IMG/VR virus record: IMGVR_UViG_3300043640_000137
Location: 24,525-88,524 of that record
Length of the DNA stretch: 64,000 nucleotides
DNA from: a virus
Reading direction: 5' to 3' (one strand)
Shown here: piece after piece, positions 39,850 through 48,733 of the stretch
Position numbering within the stretch: the first letter of the stretch is position 1
Layout of the letters: every line of letters begins with the position of its first letter
Notes under the pieces: model-generated
What the model was told of the DNA's origin: nothing
Databases searched by the model: none
Seen by the model: the letters and a program-made list of their open reading frames with translations, nothing else
Translations under genes and position numbers: made by a program

Positions 39850-40529
39850 GCAGCTTGTTTCAGCGCGTCGCTTATAATATGCCAGAGCATCTCGACCGGC
39901 GCCGCGTCGTATCGGTTGAACTCGTTGTCGGGATGGCCGCCGACCGGGACGAAGACACGCGGCCGTGCAGCAGCGCCTTGCGCCACGGTCGGGCCGTCCT
40001 TCTGTATCAGCGTCACAGTGATCTCGGCCGTGACACTTTCATGAAGCGTGCCGGCATCGCAGCGGTACTCTTCGCCCGCGTGAACGATCTGCGTGTCGTT
40101 AACAAATAAACCGTATGTGCCGGGATCGCGCTGTTGGAGCACCGTGTCCTCGCACAAGTCTTCGCCAAGCATCCGCGTGTGCGGCTCGTAGAAGTTGCCG
40201 ATCGGTAGGTTGATGGCCTCGATAAGGCCGGGCCACGGGCCTTCCTCATACTCGACGTTGATCATCCGGCCGCTCAGGACGTGGCTCGTGAAGCCGAAGA
40301 CATGATCGTGGATCGGCGTCGGGAACTTCTGACGCGGGATACGGAGATCGCCGAAGACATGCAGCCGGACGCGATCATCGAGATCAAGCTGGATGAACCC
40401 ATTGCCGTGAACGCGTGGCCTATGCGTCTTCGAGAAGTTGAACTCGTCCATCAAACCGGCTAGTTGCCCGAGCGAATGAAGCTTGCCGCCGGACCAGCCG
40501 TGGTAAGGATTGATTGTGAGCGGCTTCAT
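39846..40529 (-). CDS. Cupin-like protein
   Basis: 227 residues. HDHVFGFTSHVLSGRMINVE and later YRCDAGTLHESVTAEITVTL fit the two cupin boxes (H-x-H ... E, and H). The fold is shared by dioxygenases and isomerases; metal ligands His in IHDH and His in LHES are visible. Similar proteins occur in phages without known role. Confidence 0.6.
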   Translation of the reverse strand: MKPLTINPYHGWSGGKLHSLGQLAGLMDEFNFSKTHRPRVHGNGFIQLDLDDRVRLHVFGDLRIPRQKFPTPIHDHVFGFTSHVLSGRMINVEYEEGPWPGLIEAINLPIGNFYEPHTRMLGEDLCEDTVLQQRDPGTYGLFVNDTQIVHAGEEYRCDAGTLHESVTAEITVTLIQKDGPTVAQGAAARPRVFVPVGGHPDNEFNRYDAAPVEMLWHIISDALKQAA

Positions 40530-40541
40530 GACGTTCTCTCC

Positions 40542-40799
40542 CTACGCGTGATGACGAAGGCTCTCGCCGGGGCATTCGGGCGCGAGATTGCCGAGCTTCA
40601 CGCCCCTGCGGAAATACTCGTTGAGTCTAAACGTCGGGAAGTTGCTGCCGCGGCTCGTCGTCCGGCGTAGCAGTCCGCATTCCAGACACAAGCAGTCGAG
40701 GACGGCGACGATGTGACCCTTCCGTCGCCCAAACGCGACCGGCAGCCTGTGCCAGCGATGCCGTGGCATAGGAACGCTACGGCTTATGCTCTTGCTCAC
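40542..40799 (-). CDS. Small Cys-containing protein, GTG start
   Basis: 85 residues, GTG at 40799 with AGGAG seven bases upstream, overlapping the helicase stop. CLCLECG in the middle may bind metal. Unknown function. Confidence 0.5.
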   Translation of the reverse strand: MSKSISRSVPMPRHRWHRLPVAFGRRKGHIVAVLDCLCLECGLLRRTTSRGSNFPTFRLNEYFRRGVKLGNLAPECPGESLRHHA

Positions 40800-42430
40800 G
40801 CTGATCTCCTATCGAGCGTGTCGTATATGATGTGGCTTTTTTCTATGGTGGTGCCGAGGATGCGTTCGCAGAGCGAGCCTTCGGCGACCATCAACTGCGC
40901 CGTGACGTTGTTGTGCTGGCCCATGCGGTGGCAACGATCGACGCACTGCTCATTGTCCTTCGGAACCCATGACGGCTCGGCGAAGACGACGTGGCTCGCG
41001 ACGTTCTGGAGTCCGTCGATGCCTTCGCCGGCAGCGATCATCTGCCCGAGGAAGATGCGTGGCGCGGTCTTCTCCAACCGCTGAAAGTCCACGACGCTTT
41101 TGTCTTTGGCCGTGCTGCTCATGCCGCCGCGGACCATGACCACGCCGTATGCCGCAAGCTCCTTCGCGAGGTAATCCATCACGGTCTTGTGGTGCGCGAA
41201 GACGACGACCTTCTTAATCTCGACGGTATCGAGCAGGTACTCGATATGAGCTTTGACGCTCGGCGCCATCGCTTCGCCCATCTCGCGACGAACTGTCGAG
41301 ACTTGGCCCCATATCTCGGCGAACGGGTCGTGAAGATCGGTGATGTCGAAGTGGATCAGCTTCTCTTTCGCGAGAATTTCCTTGATCCGGCCGTCCGGCT
41401 CGACGTAGGTGAGTTCGTATTGTTTGTCGGGAAGGTCTTCGAGGACGTCTTCCTTCAGCCGGCGGATCATGAAGTTGCAGCGCAGGCGCGCTTGTAGCTC
41501 GGGCAGCCGGCCCTTCTCTTCGCGAACGAAGCCGGACTCCATGCGACCGCTCGGGTTGAAGCGGAAGCAGAACTCCTCTTCCGTCATCCAGTCGATCGAC
41601 TCGTGGCAAAGTCCCTTAGCCAAAGTAAAACACTCGCGCGGACGATTTGGCAGGGGCGTTCCCGTGAGCGCGACAATCTTCTCGACCTTCTCGGCGAGGA
41701 TCGCAGTCTTGAACCGGCCGCGGCCACCGCCGAACAGGGCGCGCGTGCGGCTGGCTGACGGGGTTTTGAGGTAGTGCGCTTCGTCGAGGACGATCATGTC
41801 CCAATCGCGAGCGCAGAGCGCTTCGTGCAGATGCTCGTTGCGCAGCAACTCGTACGAGATGATCGTGTAGTTGGTCGTCGGGGCGATGCCATGGCGGGAG
41901 CTACCGACGAAGACGGCGCGCACATGCGGTATGGTGCTCCACCGCCGAACCATCTTCTGCCATTGCTTGCGCACTGACGCAGGACAGACGATCAGGACGT
42001 GGTGATAGCCTTTTGCATTCGCTATGCCGATCGCCTGCACGGTCTTGCCCAGGCCGGGCTCGTCGCCGATGAGCACGTTCTGATGCGCCAGACCATAGTC
42101 GATGCCGGCGGATTGGAATGGGCGATAGTCGAGCGGGTTCCCAAGCTCGTCTGTGACAGGATGCGGATGCTTGCTGCTCGATACTTTTGCCCAGGACTGT
42201 TCGTAGTCGGTCCAGAGATTTGCAAGCTGCGCTTGCGCCTTCGGATCGGCGTCTTTGTAGTAGGAGAGCGCGGCGTAGGGTGACTGCGTGAAGTAGACCT
42301 TATCGCCGTTGGCAGCGCGTATCTTCGTCGAGAGCGTGAGCCCTACGGCTTCGGCGCGCGCGTTATCGTTCGAGACGACAACGAAGTCCTTGGTGTTCTG
42401 ATTGAATTTCAGGCTCGCCGCATCAACCAT
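40796..42430 (-). CDS. SNF2-family helicase / translocase
   Basis: 544 residues from ATG at 42430. Walker A in LIGDEPGLGKTVQAIG (near residue 125), DEAH box in VLDEAHYLKTP, LTGTPLPNRP motif III, and C-terminal motifs V-VI (AAGEGIDGLQNV, DRCHRMGQ). SMARCAL1-like layout; acts on forked or branched DNA. It overlaps the TopVI-A-like gene. Confidence 0.92.
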   Translation of the reverse strand: MVDAASLKFNQNTKDFVVVSNDNARAEAVGLTLSTKIRAANGDKVYFTQSPYAALSYYKDADPKAQAQLANLWTDYEQSWAKVSSSKHPHPVTDELGNPLDYRPFQSAGIDYGLAHQNVLIGDEPGLGKTVQAIGIANAKGYHHVLIVCPASVRKQWQKMVRRWSTIPHVRAVFVGSSRHGIAPTTNYTIISYELLRNEHLHEALCARDWDMIVLDEAHYLKTPSASRTRALFGGGRGRFKTAILAEKVEKIVALTGTPLPNRPRECFTLAKGLCHESIDWMTEEEFCFRFNPSGRMESGFVREEKGRLPELQARLRCNFMIRRLKEDVLEDLPDKQYELTYVEPDGRIKEILAKEKLIHFDITDLHDPFAEIWGQVSTVRREMGEAMAPSVKAHIEYLLDTVEIKKVVVFAHHKTVMDYLAKELAAYGVVMVRGGMSSTAKDKSVVDFQRLEKTAPRIFLGQMIAAGEGIDGLQNVASHVVFAEPSWVPKDNEQCVDRCHRMGQHNNVTAQLMVAEGSLCERILGTTIEKSHIIYDTLDRRSA

Positions 42431-43310
42431 CGTACTGCTCGCACATGCGGTACTCACGGAGCCGCTGGCGCATAACCTCTTCGGCAGCTATCGCGCGGTC
42501 CCACTCGTCTTCGTCGCGGTAGCCGAGCACGGCGTCGCGAATGAGCGCGTCGATGATCTCGGGGTTGAGCGCGTCAAGCTCCCACGACTCGTCGCCGAAC
42601 TTTTCACGGTAGCCGTCGCTGCGCGAGTCGGTCAGCTTGACGGGATTGGGCGGCGGGCTGTGCTCCTCGATCTGTTCCCAATTCAACGCCATGCGTCGAA
42701 CGGTGACGAAATTGCCGAGGAAGATGTCGAGCCGATCTTGATTGTCGCGTGTCATATCGACACCGCTCGGATCGTGATCGCCGAAGTGCAGGATCACAAC
42801 CTGCTGATTGGCGTTGTTAAACCGGCGAAAGCGATGGCTCGCGCGCCACTGCTCGGATTGGGATGAGTACCCGCGGCATGCGAAGTACGGCACGTCGAGG
42901 TCGCTGCACGCCGGCTCGACGACACCGATCAGCGCTTCCTTCTCGATCCAGACCTCGACGCGAGTGCCTTGCTGAGACCATTTGTCGATCGCGAATAGAT
43001 CGACGGCCGTCTGAAGGATGTCGCCCTGGCTCGCCCAGTGCGAGTTGCTCGTGAGATGGCGCGTGCGGTCCTCTATCGCGTCCCAATCGATGAGGCCCGC
43101 AAGCCTCGCATCGTTGATCACGCTGCCGAGGCGTTTGTATTCGGGTTGCTTGTTCGGGAGCAGGCCGCGCGCGACGAACTGATAGTAGAGTTGGCGCAGC
43201 GTGAGCGTGAAGCCCTTGCCCATGTACTCGTCGCAGATCACGTTCGCCTGGGCGATGAGCTTCTGCGAGGACGAGTTGAAGCGCTTCTCGATGTATTGTT
43301 CGAGCGGCAT
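42423..43310 (-). CDS. TopVI-A / Spo11-like Toprim protein
   Basis: 295 residues from ATG at 43310. LTLRQLYYQFVARGLLPN near the N-terminus holds the winged-helix Tyr region, WIEKEALIGVVEPAC gives the Toprim Glu and LHFGDHDPSGVDM the DxD. This small family is found in phages and mobile elements, without a partner B subunit. May cut or bind DNA in replication. Confidence 0.8.
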   Translation of the reverse strand: MPLEQYIEKRFNSSSQKLIAQANVICDEYMGKGFTLTLRQLYYQFVARGLLPNKQPEYKRLGSVINDARLAGLIDWDAIEDRTRHLTSNSHWASQGDILQTAVDLFAIDKWSQQGTRVEVWIEKEALIGVVEPACSDLDVPYFACRGYSSQSEQWRASHRFRRFNNANQQVVILHFGDHDPSGVDMTRDNQDRLDIFLGNFVTVRRMALNWEQIEEHSPPPNPVKLTDSRSDGYREKFGDESWELDALNPEIIDALIRDAVLGYRDEDEWDRAIAAEEVMRQRLREYRMCEQYDG

Positions 43311-43311
43311 G

Positions 43312-43470
43312 TCAGGGAGCCCGCGCCACAGGAACCTTGCCCTCGCCATCGCATGCCGGGCAGTCCACGAGTGACGGCGCGTCACCTTCGAGGAAGTCCA
43401 ATGCTGAGCTTACGAGGCCGGTGGCATCGCAGGCGGGACAATCGACAGGAGGTACATTGGGTTGCGTCAT
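43312..43470 (-). CDS. DnaJ-type zinc-finger small protein
   Basis: 52 residues: CPACDATG and CPACDGEG, two CxxCxxxG motifs as in the DnaJ zinc finger. The ATG lies about three bases after the predicted start of transcription from P5. Confidence 0.7.
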   Translation of the reverse strand: MTQPNVPPVDCPACDATGLVSSALDFLEGDAPSLVDCPACDGEGKVPVARAP

Positions 43471-43479
43471 GATGAAAGT

Positions 43480-43509
43480 AACTTAATAGCTACTTTCACT
43501 CCCTGTCAA
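43480..43509 (-). promoter_or_regulatory. Early promoter P5
   Basis: -35 TTGACA (43509-43504), 18-base spacer, -10 TAAGTT (43485-43480). Only one arm of the dyad (GCTAC) lies in the spacer. Nearly leaderless start at 43470. Confidence 0.7.
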
Positions 43510-45737
43510 GCGTCTTTATCCGCTTGTCCCATCATGTCGGTATTGGTCTCGACTTCGAAGACTTGGCCCCTGCCGCGGTTCTTCAGCCGGACTTTCACCG
43601 GGCTATCGACGTACGTGATCGGATGTCCATCGGGCGCCTTCTGCCACAGCAGCAGTAAGTCCTTCTCGATCGCGTCAACGGAAGGCTTGGTCGAAAGGTT
43701 AACGTATTCTTGCAAGCGATCGACTTGCCCTTTAGCCCATTGCGCTTCTTCACCCGTGCCACGGGACAGTTCGAGTAGCCCGATGACGCGGTTCTTCTTA
43801 TTCGACCGCGGCGCTTCGCCGGCAATGTACTTCGCGACCTCGTTAACCGTGTATGGCATGCCCTTCGAATGGGTGAAACGCTTCTCGTGCCGCAGCAGGT
43901 TCAACTCGGCGATAACCATCGCATATGCCGTGCGCTTGCCGAGTGCATCCGGGCCGACGAACACTTCGCCGCTCTTCTTGATCGGGACGACACCCGTGCG
44001 CGGCCGGTTGAACTTATCAATCTCGCCGAGCGGGACGATCTTGAACTCGAACTGCGCGTAGGCGCCGGACGGGCCACCTTTGATACGGGTGACTTCGAAC
44101 TTGGCGCCCTTGACCATATCGAGTGGCGTTAGCTCCCAGATGGCTTCCGTGTTGTTCTCCATCACCGACGATCCCATGATCGTCAGGCGATCATCCTTCG
44201 GCGGGTGACAGGCGATCACAGCAGCAGCGCGGAGCGTGCGCGCGATGAACTCGGCGTGATGCCATGCCTTTTGCATCAACACGTCGTCGCTTTGGCTGGC
44301 GCCAGCGGTCGCGCGCTGCCACGTATCGAAGATCAGAAGGACGCTATCGGTATCCTCGATCTTTGTCAGCGCCCACCGAATGAAAGACTCACATGACTCG
44401 ACATCGAGCAGATCGATGATGCCGCGCAAGAACCAGAAGTTCGGAATGTCTTCGACTTGGTTCTCGATGCCCCAGCCTTTGATCATGTCCGCGGTGCCGG
44501 TATCGTCTTCACCCGCGAGGTAGAAGACCTTGCGGCCGGGCTCAACAGGGAAGCCGTGCCATGCCTTACCCATCGCGACATGCAGCGAGAGATCGGTCAG
44601 CATGACGGTCTTACCACTGCCGCGCTTCGCGACGACGGCGCTCACGCCCTGCGCCGGCAGGATGTCGGGGATGATCATCTCGCGATGCTCGATCCCGCCG
44701 ATACGAGAGAACGGGTACGCGAGTTTTTCCCATCGGTCGAGCTTCTTATTCTCGACGCGCTTCTCTTCCGCTTCGACGGCTTCAGTGCCGCCCGATGCAG
44801 CCATGGCGCGTTCCATCGCTTCGTCGAGCGCGGCAGTGTCGGTGCCCTTCGAACCCGGCCGCGTTTCCCGGTACTTCAGTGCGTTCTCCACCTTCACGGC
44901 GAGATCGGCCAAGTCCCAAGGCGGTTCGCATGTATCGTTCCACGATCGGCGTTCGCCGTCGATCAGGATCAGCGGCTCGGTCAGAAGCTCCAACGCCTTC
45001 AAGTCCGACACGCCGAGGTCGATGAGCCCGGCGGCCGTCAGCAGCGTGTGCTTGTCGCCTTCTTGTCCCTCGATCGCCGGCCGACGATTGCGGAGCCAGT
45101 CGCTTGCCATCTGAACGGCTTCGGGCGTATCGAGGTCGAAGACGGGATTGATGGTGGTCTCACCTTTCTCGCCTTGCTTCTTCAGCCGGACGATGACCCA
45201 AGCTGGCGGCGAGATGGGAGTCGCGTCGTGCTCGACAACGTATTCGCCCGGCGTGTCCTTCGGGTCGCACATGCCCGCGATGAGCTTCGAGTACGGGCCG
45301 ACGACATAACCGCCAGGACCGCGAATGTCGATACCAGCGGGAAAGTTGTGCGCGTTCGCGGAAGCGAACGGTGCTTGGAGATAGAGATGCGTGCCGCCGG
45401 AAGGCGTGCCGACGGTGAACGTCGCGCCGCCCGTGATCGGATCGTTGCCGGGCTCCATCTCAATGTCCATGAGATGAACGTCGCCGAGCTTGCCCGGCTT
45501 GACGTCAACGTCGATGATGACGTGATGCTCGTCGGGATTGACGCCGTAGTTCATTGACGGGCTGGATTCAAACCACGCTCGGATCGTGACCTCATCGGTG
45601 GTGGCAACGTCATACCATGAATGGCCAGCCGGCGGCTCTTTGGCCCCGTCGCGCAGAGGGAAAATCTTAAAGCCCTGCCGAGCGAGCTTCGCAGCCCACT
45701 CACACGCTGGATTTAAAGATGTGTCATCACCGGCCAA
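43506..45737 (-). CDS. PrimPol primase-polymerase fused to RepA-like helicase
   Basis: 743 residues, TTG start (AGGGAG seven bases upstream). N-terminal AEP primase-polymerase: catalytic DVD at Asp76/Asp78 (IIDVDVKPGK), then GGTHLYL. C-terminal RecA-like ATPase: VVAKRGSGKTVML Walker A near residue 370 and VLLIFDTWQRATAG Walker B. It should start and unwind phage DNA replication. A shorter-helicase C-terminal wing (VDAIEKDLLLLWQKA) follows. Confidence 0.9.
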   Translation of the reverse strand: MAGDDTSLNPACEWAAKLARQGFKIFPLRDGAKEPPAGHSWYDVATTDEVTIRAWFESSPSMNYGVNPDEHHVIIDVDVKPGKLGDVHLMDIEMEPGNDPITGGATFTVGTPSGGTHLYLQAPFASANAHNFPAGIDIRGPGGYVVGPYSKLIAGMCDPKDTPGEYVVEHDATPISPPAWVIVRLKKQGEKGETTINPVFDLDTPEAVQMASDWLRNRRPAIEGQEGDKHTLLTAAGLIDLGVSDLKALELLTEPLILIDGERRSWNDTCEPPWDLADLAVKVENALKYRETRPGSKGTDTAALDEAMERAMAASGGTEAVEAEEKRVENKKLDRWEKLAYPFSRIGGIEHREMIIPDILPAQGVSAVVAKRGSGKTVMLTDLSLHVAMGKAWHGFPVEPGRKVFYLAGEDDTGTADMIKGWGIENQVEDIPNFWFLRGIIDLLDVESCESFIRWALTKIEDTDSVLLIFDTWQRATAGASQSDDVLMQKAWHHAEFIARTLRAAAVIACHPPKDDRLTIMGSSVMENNTEAIWELTPLDMVKGAKFEVTRIKGGPSGAYAQFEFKIVPLGEIDKFNRPRTGVVPIKKSGEVFVGPDALGKRTAYAMVIAELNLLRHEKRFTHSKGMPYTVNEVAKYIAGEAPRSNKKNRVIGLLELSRGTGEEAQWAKGQVDRLQEYVNLSTKPSVDAIEKDLLLLWQKAPDGHPITYVDSPVKVRLKNRGRGQVFEVETNTDMMGQADKDA

Positions 45738-45789
45738 GGATCATCTCCCTGCCGCGCTGGCGCTTGATCATGATGGGTACTCCGGCGGT

Positions 45790-46128
45790 TTAAAAGACGC
45801 CGGCTTCAATGAGATCGAGAGTCGTCTGCGAATATCGGATGATGCCACCGTGGCGGATCAGCGGCGGCATGCTACGGTTGCGAAGCGTGCGTTCCGTGCA
45901 GTTGAGCCGCTTCGCTGCGAGAGCCGGCGTCAGAAGCTTGTCGGTGCCGTGGAAAATCGCTTCGAGCAGTTCGGCGTTGCAGCCAAAAGCCTTCGCGATC
46001 TGCCTCACTGTGTATTTCGGGTCCATCGACTCCGACCAGTTCGGGTTGCCTTGGCCGGTGATCGCTCGTAGGACCGTCCGCTGGTGACAGCCAAGTGAGG
46101 CAGCCACCTGATTCAGTGAGACTTGCAT
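45790..46128 (-). CDS. Protein with three helix-turn-helix units
   Basis: 112 residues. LNQVAASLGCHQRTVLRAI, VRQIAKAFGCNAELLEAIF and TPALAAKRLNCTERTLRNR look like three tandem excisionase-type HTH modules, the last with a wing (HGGIIRYSQ). First gene after promoter P6, ahead of PrimPol. Candidate transcription regulator or replication initiator helper. Confidence 0.65.
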   Translation of the reverse strand: MQVSLNQVAASLGCHQRTVLRAITGQGNPNWSESMDPKYTVRQIAKAFGCNAELLEAIFHGTDKLLTPALAAKRLNCTERTLRNRSMPPLIRHGGIIRYSQTTLDLIEAGVF

Positions 46129-46150
46129 ACCGTCATCTCCCTTTTAACGA

Positions 46151-46185
46151 ACCTTAACAGCTACATTCCGTAGCTGTCAAGCTAC
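46151..46185 (-). promoter_or_regulatory. Early promoter P6 with perfect dyad
   Basis: -35 TTGACA (46180-46175), 18-base spacer, -10 TAAGGT (46156-46151). GCTAC ATTCC GTAGC (46160-46174) is perfect and within the spacer. A further half site GCTAC at 46181-46185. Confidence 0.8.
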
Positions 46186-46196
46186 ATTAAATGGGG

Positions 46197-46451
46197 CTAG
46201 ACTCGGCCTCGGCCGCCGTCGCAAATATCCACCACGAAGCGCAGTCCCATCGCAATCACCTGGATCGCTTCTTTGCGCATCGCATCGAGATCGCGGCGCT
46301 TCTGGTTTGTCCAGACATGCGCCTTTAACTCGTCGAACTCTTCGTGCATGATCGCGAACTGCTCATGCGCGCTATTCGCAGCGACCGGAAACATCGCATA
46401 CGCTCGTTCCAATTCCGCGACGGCTTCCGCCGCAACCTCAGTCGCGCCCAT
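46197..46451 (-). CDS. MazG-like small protein
   Basis: 84 residues. HEEFDELKAHVWTNQKRRDL and MRKEAIQVIAMGLRFVVD follow a MazG-like E-x2-E...E pattern (EEFDE), commonly annotated as putative NTP pyrophosphohydrolase in phages. Last gene before P6. Confidence 0.6.
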   Translation of the reverse strand: MGATEVAAEAVAELERAYAMFPVAANSAHEQFAIMHEEFDELKAHVWTNQKRRDLDAMRKEAIQVIAMGLRFVVDICDGGRGRV

Positions 46452-46518
46452 GATCGCTCTCCTGGTTTTATATACTGCAACCTATTGTCGGCTGGCCCCG
46501 ATATAGACCGCGGGCTAT

Positions 46519-46860
46519 TTACTGCTCGCCTTCGCCGCGCTCCTGCGGCGGTGCTTCGTACATCAAGCCGTCCATCCGAAGCTCGCGGTATCCCTCGCGC
46601 GCCATCTTCACGCATTCGGAAGGGTCGTGGCCCTCGCCATACTGCTCATCCAGCATCTCAGCCATGGCGCCGGCCAGGACCATGATCTTTCTCTCGAACT
46701 CACCCTCGCTGTGGCACTCATGCGGGAAGATGTCGGCCTGCTTCTTCAGAACACCGCCGACCGCGAGCTTCCGAGAGGACTCGACCTCGACGCGGATGAA
46801 CCGCCGTCGCCCTACCGGCCGGGTTTTGTCTTCCATAAGCCTGACGTTGACGATGCTCAT
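46519..46860 (-). CDS. Hypothetical protein
   Basis: 113 residues from ATG at 46860, with AGGAGG seven bases upstream, the strongest ribosome site in the area. Beta-rich N-terminus, helical acidic C-terminus. Unknown function. Confidence 0.6.
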   Translation of the reverse strand: MSIVNVRLMEDKTRPVGRRRFIRVEVESSRKLAVGGVLKKQADIFPHECHSEGEFERKIMVLAGAMAEMLDEQYGEGHDPSECVKMAREGYRELRMDGLMYEAPPQERGEGEQ

Positions 46861-46870
46861 TTGAACCTCC

Positions 46871-47050
46871 TTAGTTTGTGTCTCGTTGCCGAGCGAGGGC
46901 GCCAGTATCGGCTTTGATCTGCCGCATGGCTTTACGGATGATCGAATCGTTGCGACGGCGCATCTCCCGGTTTTGTCCTGGGTGCGCCATCCGCTGCTGA
47001 AGGGCCTCCCGGCGTTCATCAAGGCGCAGTTTGCGATCGTCGTTATTCAT
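46871..47050 (-). CDS. Small basic helical protein
   Basis: 59 residues from ATG at 47050, overlapping the upstream stop. Arg/Gln-rich (LDERREALQQRMAHPGQNRE). Possibly nucleic acid binding. Confidence 0.55.
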   Translation of the reverse strand: MNNDDRKLRLDERREALQQRMAHPGQNREMRRRNDSIIRKAMRQIKADTGALARQRDTN

Positions 47051-47235
47051 TTCCGTCTCCGATTGATGGCGCGAATAAAGATGACCGTAACGTACGCCGG
47101 CCAGAGCAGCACGACAAAGGTCCAGGAGAGATAGTTCGTCTTGTGTCCGAGCATCTTCTGCCCGCGCAAGCACAACTCTCCGAACGCGGCTCCAATCGTC
47201 AGATACGCCGCGATGCTGAGGAGCCACTGAGTCAT
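47047..47235 (-). CDS. Small membrane protein
   Basis: 62 residues with two hydrophobic helices (LLSIAAYLTIGAAFG and WTFVVLLWPAYVTVIFI) and a basic tail. Unknown function. Confidence 0.55.
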   Translation of the reverse strand: MTQWLLSIAAYLTIGAAFGELCLRGQKMLGHKTNYLSWTFVVLLWPAYVTVIFIRAINRRRK

Positions 47236-47573
47236 GATCGGTAGTGGTCCTTCAGCAGATAGAAGTCGTTCGCTGTGATGACTACTTGGAAGTCTTCGCC
47301 CTCCGTCACCACGGCGCTGGCGAGCGCGCGGATATCGTCGATGGCGCCTTCCTGAAGAAAGCAGTGCTCACGCGTAATCGCTTTGATCTCTTCTGGCATG
47401 CGCGTGATGATCTGCGAGATCGGCACGAACCAGAGCCAAGGTCGCGTGCGTCGCATCGCTCGCGCCACGTCCCTCGCGATCTCATCCCGCTCTTGCTTGA
47501 TCCGCCGCTTCACTCGATCACAAGCATCGACGATCTTGTGCGCCGGGAGGAAGGCGTGTGTCTCAGCCGTCAT
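47232..47573 (-). CDS. Hypothetical protein
   Basis: 113 residues, basic helical N-terminus (VKRRIKQERDEIARDVARAM), beta C-terminus. Unknown function. Confidence 0.55.
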   Translation of the reverse strand: MTAETHAFLPAHKIVDACDRVKRRIKQERDEIARDVARAMRRTRPWLWFVPISQIITRMPEEIKAITREHCFLQEGAIDDIRALASAVVTEGEDFQVVITANDFYLLKDHYRS

Positions 47574-47784
47574 CTTTGACCCGCTTCACGAAGTAGCCGG
47601 CGCCGGCTTTGTAGGTCAGTTCGAAGCTGATACCTTTTTGGACGCAGTGGTTGAGGACGTGGTGCAGCAGCGCGCCGATCTGGCTGTGCATACCGCTGCG
47701 GCCCTTCTTGTCGAAAGCTTCGACCGCTTCCTTGACGGCCTTTGCCGTTGGCCGTGGCCGTGCTTGCAGTGGCATGTAGATCAT
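47563..47784 (-). CDS. Hypothetical protein
   Basis: 73 residues; helical centre and a C-terminal beta hairpin (FELTYKAGAGYFVKRVKDDG). Unknown function. Confidence 0.5.
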   Translation of the reverse strand: MIYMPLQARPRPTAKAVKEAVEAFDKKGRSGMHSQIGALLHHVLNHCVQKGISFELTYKAGAGYFVKRVKDDG

Positions 47785-48053
47785 TCGTCAACTCCCGCGC
47801 AGTCTTCACATTCTTGGTTGCCGTCGTCGTTGCTCAGTCCTTCGGTGTCGCACCACCAGCCGCAGATCGAGCAGAGGAAGAGCATCGAGTCGAACTCCGC
47901 TTCGTCCTCGTGCGTGAGCCCGTTCTGCTCCATGCCGAAGAGAGAAAGCAGCGCGCCTTCGAGCGAGCCGCAGGAGCCGCGAAGATGGTTGCAAAGCTCT
48001 TCCATCTGCGCGTCGGTGAGCGCGTGGTCGCGCCGCGGAACCGAGTTCGTCAT
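47781..48053 (-). CDS. Putative zinc-binding protein
   Basis: 90 residues. CSICGWWC and ECEDC in the C-terminal half could form a zinc site; acidic overall. Unknown function. Confidence 0.55.
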   Translation of the reverse strand: MTNSVPRRDHALTDAQMEELCNHLRGSCGSLEGALLSLFGMEQNGLTHEDEAEFDSMLFLCSICGWWCDTEGLSNDDGNQECEDCAGVDE

Positions 48054-48733
48054 GCTGCCTTCTTCCCTTCCCAGAATTGGGTACTATGTCCTTCCCACCG
48101 CCGGTCCCATACGAACCAGGAGAAGTTGTGCCGCGGCCCGGCGTCGGGCCTATTCGGGTCAAGACCAGCTTTCACCCGTCGCTGCCGCTTCTGATCTTCG
48201 GTCAGCCACCAGTCCCATCGCGGCCGGCTGGTCAGCACGATCTCGAAAGCGAACGGCACCTTCTTGAATGGGCCGAAGGGCTGACGATCGAAGTAGCTCC
48301 GGCGCTTGCCGGCGTGATTGACCTCACCGCGAAGCAGCGCAGCGACTGTCTGCACCTTCGGCATCGACAGGGCGTGCTCGATGAACTCGTCTTGCAGATT
48401 GTACGGAGGGTTCATGACAATCGCTTCGACGCCTGGATCGAGCAGTTCGTCGTTCAAGAAGTCGCGAGCGCCAGCCGCGCGCACTGGATAGAGCGTTTCG
48501 TCGAAGTCGCTCATGTCGAGGTCGCAGGCGATGATGTCGCTGTAGGCGATGCCGTCGTCTTCCACGAGCACGTCGATGATGTCGCCACGGCCGCATGCCG
48601 GTTCGAGGATCAGCATGCCGGGCAGGTTGAGGCGGCGCATCAATGCGCGGGTCATCCAGTGCTCGGTGTAATACTTCTCGCCTTCGTTGCGCTCGAAGGC
48701 ACTCTGCACCATCGCCTTGTCGCGCGTGATCAT
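48050..48733 (-). CDS. DNA adenine methyltransferase-like protein
   Basis: 227 residues. SAM-binding EPACGRGD (44-51) and catalytic NPPY (108-111) in the gamma/alpha order. C-terminal part (FSWFVWDRRWEGHS) is typical of phage methylases. Second methyltransferase of the phage, different class from the one at 31200. Confidence 0.85.
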   Translation of the reverse strand: MITRDKAMVQSAFERNEGEKYYTEHWMTRALMRRLNLPGMLILEPACGRGDIIDVLVEDDGIAYSDIIACDLDMSDFDETLYPVRAAGARDFLNDELLDPGVEAIVMNPPYNLQDEFIEHALSMPKVQTVAALLRGEVNHAGKRRSYFDRQPFGPFKKVPFAFEIVLTSRPRWDWWLTEDQKRQRRVKAGLDPNRPDAGPRHNFSWFVWDRRWEGHSTQFWEGKKAA

